Below, in pieces: positions 41,920 to 49,628 of a stretch of DNA of 64,000 nucleotides (position 1 is the first letter of the stretch; every line of letters starts with the position of its first letter). This DNA comes from Thermoleptolyngbya sichuanensis A183 (GTDB taxonomy: Bacteria > Cyanobacteriota > Cyanobacteriia > Elainellales > Elainellaceae). The notes beneath the pieces were generated by a model that saw only the letters and a program-made list of their open reading frames with translations, had not been told where the DNA came from and did not search any database. The stretch is taken from contig NZ_CP053661.1 of NCBI RefSeq assembly GCF_013177315.1, positions 4,960,001 through 5,024,000 of the forward strand, written 5' to 3'. Position numbers and translations under genes: made by a program.

Positions 41920-41935
41920 TGTAATGTCCGTTACA
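41920..41935. promoter_or_regulatory. palindromic operator in pirin promoter
   Basis: TGTAA-N6-TTACA (41920-41935), 75 bp before the pirin start codon. Arm length and spacing resemble operators of TetR/AcrR-type repressors. Assignment is inference. Confidence 0.45.
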
Positions 41936-42030
41936 TTTAGAATCAACTGTGGCGGCGGGGGCGATCGCTCTGCCAGAATTGAGGCGATCTTGCATACAGT
42001 CTGGATTCAGTATCCCGGATCGACGCTGTC

Positions 42031-42115
42031 TTGGTGTGAATCAACTGTTGGTGTGAATCAACTGTTAGTGTGAATCAAACATTGGTGTGAATCAAACGTT
42101 GGTGTGAATCAACAA
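42031..42115. repeat. 17-bp tandem repeat x5
   Basis: Five abutting units of TTGGTGTGAATCAACTG type start at 42031, 42048, 42065, 42082 and 42099. They end 48 bp before the start of the secreted protein gene. Confidence 0.9.
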
Positions 42116-42163
42116 TCAGCGTTACAACTCTTAGTTTGGCTTGGTGTGTTTGGAGACATGGAT

Positions 42164-43693
42164 ATGCGGCGTATTTTAATGGCAGTTGGAGTAGGGCTGG
42201 TGGCAATGGCTCCGGTTCCGGTGATGGCGCAGTTGCGGCTGCCAAATATTCCCGGGTTGCCCGGTGGTGTGCCGATTCCGCCCGTGCCAGGACTGGGAGA
42301 ACTGATGGGCGATCGCCCCCCTGTCTCCACCAGCCTGGAAGATGCGAAAACGGAACTGGCCCTGCTGGATACATACAATCCCCAGCGTGTTGCACCCGCC
42401 AGCCAACTGCGGCGCGGCGAACACGGCAGCTTTGTCGTCGTGCCCGGTGTGTATGAATACGAGGCGCAGAGCTATTGCCTACATGCAGGGACGCACGGGC
42501 CGGGGCAAGGCGACGGCTATCTGTATGCGCCGCTGCTGGGCAAGCGAGAAACCATCGTGCGGCGGGTGTTGCAAAACTCCGTTGCCCATCCCGACATTCC
42601 CCAGCGGGATATCCAACTGCTGCTGTGGGCAATTCTATCGCGGACCCGGTTTAATGACCTGTCCAGCGACCTACAGGCAGCAGGGCGACGGCTGCTCACC
42701 CGCGAAGATATCAACGACCTGAATGGCGGCGCACTGGGCAACATTCCGCCAGAGGTGCAGCGCCGCATTTTTGCCGAACTGCCGCCTGCGGTGCGCCAAG
42801 TCGTGCAGGCAGAGGCGAACCTGCGATCGCTCCTCACACGCGGCAATGCGTCCTATGCCGAGATGGAGCGCATCGCTGTGCTGGTGGGCGAGGTTGGCAT
42901 GGGCGAGGGGAGTCGCGAGGTTCCAACCGGCCGCTGGTCGATGCATCCCAGCGGGCTGTTTGTCCGCTATAACCCGTCGGGCTATAGCCGCACCAAGGTT
43001 CAGTTTGCGCTACCCGATCGATATACCATCACGCGAGACACGCTAGGGCGGATTACATCCGTCACGGATAGCCAGGGGTATCGCAGCGAAGTGGTCTACG
43101 ACGACCGCATTGCACCCCGCCCCCACCCCACCGATCCGCAACTGGTTGCCTACGCCTTTCAATCCGTGCGCCTGACTCGCCCCAACCCTGCCAATCGCGC
43201 CCAAACGGAACAGTTTGAGGTGCAAAATCAGGGCTGGGCCTTTACCCATGCGCCACGCCGCGCCGCCAGCAATCCGGTGACGCTGGCAGCCGCCCTGCCC
43301 TTGCCTGGATTTTTCACAGCCCAGGGCGATCGCTATTGGGACTGGGCCCGGCGCGGCCGCGAAGCCTACGACCAGCAGCAAGCCGTAAGGGACTATTGGG
43401 AACGTGTTGACCGAGCCACGCGCGATCGCAGCGCCCAGGACATCGACGACCTGACCGATCTGGGACACTATCGCGACGGCGTAGAAGCTGCAACAACAGG
43501 CAGCACGGGCGATCGCGTTGGCTGGATTGCCGACCATCACGAACGCCAACGCGGGGCCCTGCTCTACGCCATCTGCGTACTAGAAGAACGCTGCGAACCG
43601 GGCAGTTCTAGAACCTACGATCCATCTGGTGATGTGGCGGTTCCGGGCAACACCTCGCGGCAGCGGCTCGGTCAGTCGGCTCGCGGGTTCTAG
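42164..43693 (+). CDS. secreted protein of unknown function
   Basis: Start ATG 42164 is chosen because GGAG lies eight bases upstream and it yields a clean signal peptide (MRRILMAVGVGLVAMAPVPVMA); ATGs at 42158 and 42104 are also in frame. The mature 490-residue protein starts with a Pro/Gly-rich stretch (LPNIPGLPGGVPIPPVPG). A helical region with RREDIN-like pattern follows, then a beta-rich part (YTITRDTLGRITSVTDSQGYRSEVVYDD) that recalls a single RHS/YD unit. The C-terminus is polar. No family is assigned. The tandem repeat upstream may influence its expression. Confidence 0.75.
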   Translation: MRRILMAVGVGLVAMAPVPVMAQLRLPNIPGLPGGVPIPPVPGLGELMGDRPPVSTSLEDAKTELALLDTYNPQRVAPASQLRRGEHGSFVVVPGVYEYEAQSYCLHAGTHGPGQGDGYLYAPLLGKRETIVRRVLQNSVAHPDIPQRDIQLLLWAILSRTRFNDLSSDLQAAGRRLLTREDINDLNGGALGNIPPEVQRRIFAELPPAVRQVVQAEANLRSLLTRGNASYAEMERIAVLVGEVGMGEGSREVPTGRWSMHPSGLFVRYNPSGYSRTKVQFALPDRYTITRDTLGRITSVTDSQGYRSEVVYDDRIAPRPHPTDPQLVAYAFQSVRLTRPNPANRAQTEQFEVQNQGWAFTHAPRRAASNPVTLAAALPLPGFFTAQGDRYWDWARRGREAYDQQQAVRDYWERVDRATRDRSAQDIDDLTDLGHYRDGVEAATTGSTGDRVGWIADHHERQRGALLYAICVLEERCEPGSSRTYDPSGDVAVPGNTSRQRLGQSARGF

Positions 43694-43879
43694 CGGGAAC
43701 TAGTCTACTTTTGCTCTGGGCGGGATTTTTCGGGCGGGGTTGCGCTGAGGCGGTTGATCGTGCGGATCAGGTGATACATCTGCCCCAAGTTGCGCTGGTT
43801 ATAGCCAGAGTCACTTTCATAGTGTCGCCCTTTGTCACATAGCAGATGATATTGGCATAGGTCTTCTTTGGCCTGGCAC
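43694..43879. other. spacer with possible gene debris
   Basis: The minus strand is open and ends with a Pro/Lys tail (PPEKSRPEQK) at about 43705. It may be the tail of the decayed gene next to it. Nothing firm can be said. Confidence 0.3.
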
Positions 43880-44175
43880 AAGCTGGCTTCGGCGCTGCGG
43901 AGTCTGGCCTTGGCCTATGCAATTTCCTGGGGGCGGTTACCCGTCTGCGATCGCGCGAGTCGGGCCTGGACTGCATCGAGTTGCCCCTGCACCTGCACCA
44001 GCTCGCCTTGGAGATTCGAGTCGTCCATATACGCCAGGAGTTGCCCTTCAGAAACGCGATTTTCATCTGCCAGCACCGACATCTTTGGGCGATCGCCCTC
44101 ATCTGGCAGCACCGACATCTTTGGGCGATCGCCCTCATCTGGCAGCACCGACACCTTGTGGCGATCGCCCTTCAT
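43880..44175 (-). pseudogene. decayed HlyD/DevB-type membrane fusion protein fragment
   Basis: The minus-strand frame reads VSEGQLLAYMDDSNLQGELV, then QVQGQLDAVQARLARSQTGN and RPQEIA, then a TAG. It resumes with KARLRSAEASLCQAKEDL. This is the lipoyl-hairpin and coiled-coil part of HlyD-family adaptors of ABC exporters. The N-terminal anchor is missing: its place is taken by a minisatellite that stays in frame and adds PDEGDRPKMSVL repeats. No ABC transporter is nearby. Clearly a relic. Confidence 0.65.
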
Positions 44176-44320
44176 CTCATTGCACCCGTACCTTTCGGCG
44201 ATCGCCCTTCATCTCCCAGTACCGACATCTTTGGGCGATCGCCCTCATCTGGCAGCACCGACACCTTGTGGCGATCGCCCTTCATTTCCCAGCACCGACA
44301 CCTTTGGGCGATCGCCCCCC
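44064..44320. repeat. 36/37-bp minisatellite x7, each unit with a HIP1 site
   Basis: Units start at about 44064, 44100, 44136, 44173, 44210, 44246 and 44283. Each has CAGCACCGACATCTTT and GGGCGATCGCCCT. Units differ by a few bases. There are no unique spacers, so this is not a CRISPR array. Confidence 0.92.
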
Positions 44321-44602
44321 GGATACCTTTTGGGACGTTGCACACTGACCGAAATCTATCGCTACTCAACCTCTGCGGCTGACCCGAAAGCGGCTGAGAG
44401 TATGCGGCTTGACCCAGATCTCGAAGAACCGAGCCTCTGCAATTGGGGGGCGAATCGCCGACCCCACCGGAAGCTGACAGAACCAAGGCGCTGAGGGCTA
44501 ACGTTCGTGTTCAGCAGCGACAGATAACGTTTTCATCACTACTCGCATATTCTACTCGTCTGCTGCAACACGGTTTATGGGGAGACAGAACCGCAACAGA
44601 GA

Positions 44603-44897
44603 GGAGACGACCATGCATTGAGCGACAGTCAGATGTCTACTAACATATCGCTTCGCTCCTCTCATACAGCTCACTAAGAGCCAGAGAAATGGTAATAGGA
44701 AAAGGAACTGGGCTAGGGATTGAGGACGACCATCCAACGTCAGACATCTCGATGTCTACTAACATATTGCATCGCCTCAACCTTGACCAGCTTCCTTCAA
44801 CGAATTCTCAGGGAGTGGTGACAGACACCTTCCATAATCTCTTCGCTCAGAAGCAGGCAGCCCAGTTCCAGACAACAAACTATCCCCAACTTAGCTG
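44603..44897 (+). ncRNA. candidate IS110 bridge-RNA region
   Basis: IS110-group elements encode a guide (bridge) RNA in the non-coding end upstream of the transposase. Here that end contains a direct repeat offset by exactly 119 bp: GACGACCAT at 44606 and 44725, and GATGTCTACTAACATAT at 44632 and 44751. No fold was computed; this is a placement by family logic. Confidence 0.35.
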
Positions 44898-46199
44898 ATG
44901 GAAAGAACCTTTGTCGCCTACATCGGCATTGACTGGTCAGATCGCAAACACGACATCTGTCTGTACGACCCCGAGAGCGCACAGCGAGAATACAGCGTGA
45001 TTGGCGCTCAACCGCAAGAGATTGCCAACTGGGTTGCGACCTTGCAACAGCGATACGGCAACAGCCCAATTGCCATCTGCCTGGAGCAAAAGCGAGGACC
45101 CCTGATTTACGCGCTGTGCCAGTACGACAACCTAGTGCTGTTTCCCATCAATCCGCGCACGGTTTCTAACTATCGACGAGCCTTTCAGCCCTCACGAGCA
45201 AAATCAGACCCCGTAGATGCCCAGATTTTGATTGAGCTGCTGCTCAAGCACCCAGACAAGATCCCCCCGTGGCAAGCCGCATCTTGTGAACTGCGAGCGT
45301 TGCGGCAGTGGAGTGAATCCCGCCGCATGCTGGTGGGAGAGAAGGTACGACTGACCAATCGCATCACCGCTGCTTTGAAGAACTTTTATCCTCAAGTGCT
45401 GGAGTGGTTTGAGGATAAAGATACTCAAGTGTTTTGTGACTTTATCACTCAATACCCTGACCTCCACTCTGCCCAAGCGGTTTCGGCTGAGGAATTGACT
45501 CTGTTCTTCCAGTCTCATCGAGTCATCCGCCGGAGCGCCATTGAGCGGCGCATTCACCAAATCCAAACCGCTGGCATCCCCCTGACAGAAGACCCAGGGA
45601 TGGTTGAACCGATGCAATGGCTGGTGCAAACGCTGGTGATTCAGCTCAAGGCGCTGTTGCATCGACTCGATGAGTTAAATCAAACGATTGAGCAATTGTT
45701 TCAGTCTTTGCCAGATGCGGCGTTTTTCGATGCTTTACCCGGAGCAGGACCCCATCTTGCGCCCCGGCTACTGATTGCGTTTGGCGATGACCGCAGTCGC
45801 TTCGGCAGCGCCCAGGCGTTTATGAGCTATATCGGCATTGCACCCGTCAAAGAGGAGAGTGGCAAGAAACGCTGGACGCATTGGCGCTGGAGTTGTCCAA
45901 AGTTCTTGCGGCAGTCCTTTGTAGAGTGGGCTGACCAGTCGCGGCGGCACTCATCGTGGGCCAATGCGTTCTATCAGCAGCACCGGCGATCGGGCAAAAG
46001 TCATCCCAAAGCGATTCGCGCTCTGGCGTATAAGTGGGGACGGATTCTCTGGCGCTGCTGGCAAGACCGAGTGCCCTATGACGAAGACCGCTATCTGGCG
46101 GCGCTCCAGCGGAAGAAGTCGCCGCTAGCGGCGATGCTAGTCCAAAGCCCAGTTGAAATGACTACTACAGCAGATAAGTGCGGCAATTCTATGGTTTAA
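44898..46199 (+). CDS. IS110-family transposase (DEDD recombinase)
   Basis: A full-length 433-residue enzyme. The RuvC-like domain shows Asp in YIGIDWSDRKHD, Glu in CLEQKRG and two Asp in SDPVDAQIL: the DEDD set. A coiled-coil middle is followed by the Tnp20 domain, with LPGAGPHLAPRLLIAFG and the likely nucleophilic Ser in FGSAQAFMSYIGIAP. All four acidic residues and the Ser region are intact and there is no frameshift, so it may be active. IS110 recombinases insert at RNA-guided sites. An HNH-containing cassette begins about 180-290 bp downstream. Confidence 0.93.
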   Translation: MERTFVAYIGIDWSDRKHDICLYDPESAQREYSVIGAQPQEIANWVATLQQRYGNSPIAICLEQKRGPLIYALCQYDNLVLFPINPRTVSNYRRAFQPSRAKSDPVDAQILIELLLKHPDKIPPWQAASCELRALRQWSESRRMLVGEKVRLTNRITAALKNFYPQVLEWFEDKDTQVFCDFITQYPDLHSAQAVSAEELTLFFQSHRVIRRSAIERRIHQIQTAGIPLTEDPGMVEPMQWLVQTLVIQLKALLHRLDELNQTIEQLFQSLPDAAFFDALPGAGPHLAPRLLIAFGDDRSRFGSAQAFMSYIGIAPVKEESGKKRWTHWRWSCPKFLRQSFVEWADQSRRHSSWANAFYQQHRRSGKSHPKAIRALAYKWGRILWRCWQDRVPYDEDRYLAALQRKKSPLAAMLVQSPVEMTTTADKCGNSMV

Positions 46200-46489
46200 G
46201 TCACGCTAAAAGACACATGACAGTTCAACAAATGGAACGTATTTAGGAATGAAACATTTAATGCAATGTAGCCAACCTCGGGCTGGCTTATGGTTTGCTG
46301 CGTTTAGAGTCTGTGCATCAATTTACTCAGTACCTTTTCACGGTTGACTGTTGACTCCGTCTCCCTCAGGGCCTATGTTGGGCGGCAACCCAGAAGTTTT
46401 AGTTTGGCTTTCGAGATTCATGGGAATACTAGTTGATAGGCATAACGTTTCTCAACTGCTATGCCTAAAGAGGATCCGAGGAAGAATCT
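46200..46489. other. spacer between IS110 gene and HNH gene
   Basis: Holds the left 12-bp inverted repeat (46377-46388) and an operator-like palindrome (46437-46467), both listed separately. AT content rises from here. Confidence 0.4.
46437..46467. promoter_or_regulatory. palindrome in leader of HNH gene
   Basis: TAGGCATA (46437-46444) and TATGCCTA (46460-46467), 23 bp before the ATG. It could be an operator for autoregulation or an mRNA hairpin that limits translation. Confidence 0.4.
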
Positions 46490-46864
46490 ATGGCATCTGA
46501 CAAATCAGCTCAAAACCTGAATCTACTTTATAGTGAGCTTTTAGTCCTACTAAAGCAGGAAGAGGAACTACGTAAAGAAACGCAAAGGAAGTTGGAAAAA
46601 GCTAAAGCTGTTATTGATCCTCGTAAAGAATTTAATAGATGGCTTCAAACAAAAACTGGAAAATCTTGGAAGAATAAGCAGTTTGAATTTCAAGAAGGTA
46701 AATGTGCAGCTTGCAACGAACCGCTACGTTTTGCTGATGCAGTTGTACATCATGTCCTTCCATTAAAAGATTTTGGTTCTTCTGCTAACAGACCTGAAAA
46801 CTTCAAATTGCTACATCCTGGCTGTAATCTTGCAATCGGAACAAAAATCGTTGATTTTTCTTGA
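46490..46864 (+). CDS. small HNH endonuclease
   Basis: A 124-residue protein with GAGGAAG before the ATG. Residues 10-50 form a charged coiled coil (LKQEEELRKETQRKLEKAKAV). Residues 65-120 are the HNH fold: zinc Cys pair in GKCAACNEPL, catalytic His in VVHHVLPLKDFG, the Asn in RPENFKLLHPGCNLA, and a later HxxC. It is nearly a bare nuclease domain, and codon use is far more AT-rich than in neighbouring genes, a sign of transfer. It leads a three-gene unit. A role in defence, a toxin-like function or mobile DNA is inference. Confidence 0.85.
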   Translation: MASDKSAQNLNLLYSELLVLLKQEEELRKETQRKLEKAKAVIDPRKEFNRWLQTKTGKSWKNKQFEFQEGKCAACNEPLRFADAVVHHVLPLKDFGSSANRPENFKLLHPGCNLAIGTKIVDFS

Positions 46865-46893
46865 GCTTTCTTTACTTGGAGTAATCTTGAAAC

Positions 46894-47259
46894 ATGGCTA
46901 GCACCACACTAATTAAACAAGTCGCAAATGAGTTTGGTTGGACACAAGCAGATATTAAACGCGCTATTGAGGCTTCTCAGGATGAAGTAACTACTAGGGA
47001 TGAAATCATTGCCTGTATGATTCGCTATGCAGGCCCAGCACTCCTACAACGCAATCGTGAACTTGGGGCACAGAAAAGAGTCAGTAATCAACAGAAGGAG
47101 ATGATTGCTAGCCTGGTTGATCAACTGACCAGTGTCCAAAGCTTCTACGCTACACAGGTGGTTCCCACGCTAAAAGCTACAATTGATGCACAGGCTACAT
47201 ACATAGCAGATTTACTAAAGCAAGTATCTGGGAAAAATCAAGGAGGTTCCAATGGGTAG
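46894..47259 (+). CDS. small helical protein, middle gene of HNH cassette
   Basis: A 121-residue AT-rich gene, 29 bp after the HNH stop and overlapping the next gene by 8 bp. The N-terminal half (TLIKQVANEFGWTQADIKRAIEAS) resembles a short helix-turn-helix. The C-terminal half (KEMIASLVDQLTSVQSFYATQ, then LKATIDAQATYIADLLKQV) is a long helix with heptads. No family is recognised. The tight coupling to the next gene points to a shared complex. Confidence 0.75.
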   Translation: MASTTLIKQVANEFGWTQADIKRAIEASQDEVTTRDEIIACMIRYAGPALLQRNRELGAQKRVSNQQKEMIASLVDQLTSVQSFYATQVVPTLKATIDAQATYIADLLKQVSGKNQGGSNG

Positions 47260-47647
47260 TGATATTGAGAAGCTTACCAAACTCCACTTACAGGCTTTTG
47301 GACTCTCTGATTACATGATTAGACAAATCTTTAAGGATCTTGATGCCAAGTCTAGAAGTACTGGATTAAATGAGTACGCTGCTCCTGATGTAAAAGTAGC
47401 AGTAGAAAAAAGATTGGAAAATCCGAGAATCCAGTCTAAGACAAGGGAAATGCTTCAGAGAGTTCTTTTCTGGCTTAATGGTGAGTCTAATGTTATCCCG
47501 GTAGATTTCTTGCAAGGCTTGTCACCTGAGAAAAAAATTGAAGTCTTACGCGCCCGTGTACAGGAACTAGAATCCCAAGAACAAATACTCAATGAGGATA
47601 CTGCAAAACTGTTAGCCCGAGCTAAGCAGATGGCGGCAAGCAGATAG
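47252..47647 (+). CDS. small helical protein, last gene of HNH cassette
   Basis: A 131-residue protein with a strong AGGAGG ribosome site inside the end of the preceding gene (8-bp overlap). Residues 1-40 (LTKLHLQAFGLSDYMIRQIF) look like a winged or excisionase-like HTH. Residues 50-90 are helical with many charges. Residues 95-131 form a coiled coil (KKIEVLRARVQELESQEQIL). It is not recognised. It may bind DNA or be the partner or antidote of the HNH protein; both ideas are inference from order and size. Confidence 0.75.
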   Translation: MGSDIEKLTKLHLQAFGLSDYMIRQIFKDLDAKSRSTGLNEYAAPDVKVAVEKRLENPRIQSKTREMLQRVLFWLNGESNVIPVDFLQGLSPEKKIEVLRARVQELESQEQILNEDTAKLLARAKQMAASR

Positions 47648-47705
47648 ATACGCCATGTAACAGAGCTTAGATGAATCGGGGGCTAGGTCACTTGCCGCCC
47701 AACTA

Positions 47706-47880
47706 GTAATTAGACTGATCGTGTCTGCCTATCTACCTCCATAAGGGCAATTAGGCTGAAATTTGTCTGTCTAAGATCCCAATTCGGGGGATTAGGCTGA
47801 TTCAGATCTGTCTAAGATCCCAATTTGGGGAGTTAGGCTGACGCTAATCTGCATAATACCCCTGTTTTGCGGAGTTGGGC
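47706..47880. repeat. 41-bp degenerate tandem repeat x4
   Basis: ATTAGGCTGA recurs at about 47707, 47751, 47791 and 47832. The two central units (47767-47807, 47808-47848) are nearly identical and share CTGTCTAAGATCCCAATT. It ends at GTTGGGC (47874-47880). Confidence 0.8.
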
Positions 47881-47927
47881 AGATGGGTTCACAAAGGCTT
47901 TGGATGGCGCGGCTGCAAGGTTGTGGA

Positions 47928-47996
47928 TTTTGGAGTGGGGATTTTGGATTTTGGATTGAGGGGATGCCCTGCTAAAATCCAAAACCCAAAATCCTC
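47928..47996. repeat. TTTTGGATT spacer repeats with inverted copy
   Basis: GATTTTGGATTTTGGATT is followed 20 bp later by the complement (AAAATCCAAAACCCAAAATCC), which can form a hairpin before the decayed gene at 48.0 kb. Confidence 0.7.
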
Positions 47997-48007
47997 CTTA
48001 CCTGTTC

Positions 48008-48286
48008 TTACTCGTTTGCGCTAGGGTTGCTGCGGATTTCACGATGGAGGTAGCGCAGCACTTCGCCGGGGCGACCATCGAGGATGATGCCGTAGGGTGG
48101 AAGGTCGAGGGCACGAGTCCACTCGAAGCGTTCGGCGTAGCGGAGCAGGTGCAGACGGTCAATCGCCATCTGGGCATCTTCAGGCAGGCCAATGATGCAG
48201 TGGCGCAGGCGGCGGTGGTGGGGCAGTTCGCAGGTGAGCGGGGGCAGCGAAAACTGGGTCGCCTCCGAGAATGGGGACGACCAGGT
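48008..48286 (-). pseudogene. paralogue of the 59.1-kb small gene, start lost
   Basis: The minus-strand frame reads LPPLTCELPHHRRLRHCIIG, then AQMAIDRLHLLRYAERFEW, TRALDLPPYGI and PGEVLRYLHREIRS. It is a close match to the gene at 59094-59333. No ATG, GTG or TTG occurs upstream before a TAA at 48287. The expected start (TTG-AAA-CCT-GCT) lies about 110 bp farther away in another frame. An insertion with a palindrome seems to have split start from body. Confidence 0.6.
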
Positions 48287-48289
48287 TTA

Positions 48290-48598
48290 TTGAACTGTCA
48301 GCATTTGGGGTTTCCTCCAGGAAACGAGTGGGGTAGGAAACCCCGAAAAGATGGCCGCCCAAACGACGCAAAGCAGGTTTCAAGGCGGCCATACAATAGG
48401 CAAAGCCCTGAGACAGCCCCTACTGTCCTGGGGTCAGGCGTTGGTAGGTGTTGGCGCATCTACCAATGCCGTAAACGACGAACCGGCCAAATTTTCGGGG
48501 AGTGAAGCAAGCTGCGGAAGTTGGAAAAATCACAGCTTGATGGACGATTGTAGTAGAGAGGATCGCTCAGCGCAAGCAAAATTTTGCTACGGAGTGTG
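48290..48598 (-). repeat. conserved upstream segment of duplicated gene, copy A
   Basis: 48366-48598 aligns with 59314-59583 at high similarity, including non-coding parts such as CCAAATTTTCGGGGAG and TCACAGCTTGATGGA. The insertion at about 48255-48365 has perfect arms GGGGTTTCCT and AGGAAACCCC. Confidence 0.75.
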
Positions 48599-48707
48599 AA
48601 GCGGGTTGGCGGCGATCGCCATGCGGTGCGCTGTTTGTTTATCGGGAGTTGGCCGATCCCGATGTGGACCGTGCATCAGGTTGTGTAAGGTCATATCAGG
48701 TCGGGGG

Positions 48708-49628
48708 CTAGCGGATGGAGGCGCGGCGTTCGGCGGTTTTGCGATCGCGCTCGATCCAGATTTGGGGCGATCGGCAGTCCACCGCTTCGAGGCGGCGAAT
48801 CGCCCACTGGTTGTATTCTGCATTCAGGTCGCAGCCGAGCCAGCGGCGGTCAAGCTGCTCTGCGGCCACCAGCGTTGTGCCCGATCCCGAAAACGGGTCA
48901 AGGACGATATCGCCCGGACTCGATGCCGCCAGCACCAGCTTCCGCAACAGTTCCTCTGGCTTTTGGGTGGGGTGGGGGGTGGTTTCGCCCATGCCGTTGC
49001 AGGTGGTGGGCAGTTCGATCACGTCTTTGGGCTTTGCGCCGCTGGGGTGGGGCAACCAGGCGCGGGACTTGCCCGTCTGATCGACCTTGCGGCCGTAGGC
49101 GCTGCTGTCGGCCTGGGGATGGGCAGGGTATTTGAGCGTGTGTGCGCCGTAGGGAATGCGAATGTCGTCCAGGTTGAGCCGAAAGCGGCTGCTTTTGCGA
49201 AAGTGAATGATGCTTTCGTGCGATCGCCCCCAGTCTCGTCCCAGGTTTGCTTTGTTTTTGTAATGCCACACCAGCCAGCGACAGCCCGCAAAATAGCGCG
49301 AGGCGGGGTGTTTCAAATCTGCCAAAATTTCCGAAAAGCCGCAGATGTAAAGCGATCCGGTGGGCTTTAGCACCCGCGCCGCCTGCGCGATCCACTCCAG
49401 CGACCAGGCGATGTAGTCTTCCTGGCTGGCAAAGTTATCCCAATCCGCCTTTTTGACATTGTAGGGCGGGTCGGCAAACACCAAATCTATGCTTTCCGCC
49501 GCCAGCGAGGTCAGCCAGACCACCGAATTGCCCTGATAAATCTGTCCGTGGGCGTGGGTATATTGCAACGAAAAGGGCTGAGGCGGAGACGAAATGGCAG
49601 TTGGCGCAGGGGAGTGGGGATGTGGCAT
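48708..49628 (-). CDS. solitary DNA amino-methyltransferase (beta class)
   Basis: The 306-residue enzyme transfers a methyl group from SAM to the exocyclic amine of adenine or cytosine in DNA. Motif IV, DPPY, is at 53-56 (LVFADPPYNVKKADWDN). Motif I, DPFSGSGTTLVAAEQL, is near residue 247. The order IV before I marks the beta class. The DNA-recognition part lies between (about 120-215). No restriction gene is adjacent, so it is probably a housekeeping methylase, of which cyanobacteria have several. The recognised site cannot be read from sequence; the HIP1 core CGATCG or GATC is a natural guess only. Confidence 0.92.
   Translation of the reverse strand: MPHPHSPAPTAISSPPQPFSLQYTHAHGQIYQGNSVVWLTSLAAESIDLVFADPPYNVKKADWDNFASQEDYIAWSLEWIAQAARVLKPTGSLYICGFSEILADLKHPASRYFAGCRWLVWHYKNKANLGRDWGRSHESIIHFRKSSRFRLNLDDIRIPYGAHTLKYPAHPQADSSAYGRKVDQTGKSRAWLPHPSGAKPKDVIELPTTCNGMGETTPHPTQKPEELLRKLVLAASSPGDIVLDPFSGSGTTLVAAEQLDRRWLGCDLNAEYNQWAIRRLEAVDCRSPQIWIERDRKTAERRASIR

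Larger units (their letters stand above)
44603..46250 (+). mobile_element. IS110-family element (ends not fixed)
   Basis: The transposase gene 44898-46199 is preceded by about 300-400 bp without genes. The family lacks clear inverted repeats, so limits are approximate. Two related 53-bp segments (44603-44656 and 44722-44775) lie in the left non-coding part. The right end is probably within tens of bases of the stop codon. Confidence 0.6.
46377..47703. mobile_element. AT-rich gene cassette bounded by 12-bp inverted repeats
   Basis: GTTGGGCGGCAA at 46377-46388 and its exact complement at 47692-47703 enclose the three small genes. The outer 7 bases fit the integron core patterns GTTRRRY and RYYYAAC, and another GTTGGGC lies at 47874-47880. 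It could be an integron-like cassette or a non-autonomous element with short inverted ends. No integrase is in the window. Confidence 0.4.

Noticed and set aside
44064..44320. 36-bp periodic repeat that could be mistaken for a CRISPR array
   Set aside because: Units abut directly with no unique spacers, and no cas genes are in the window.
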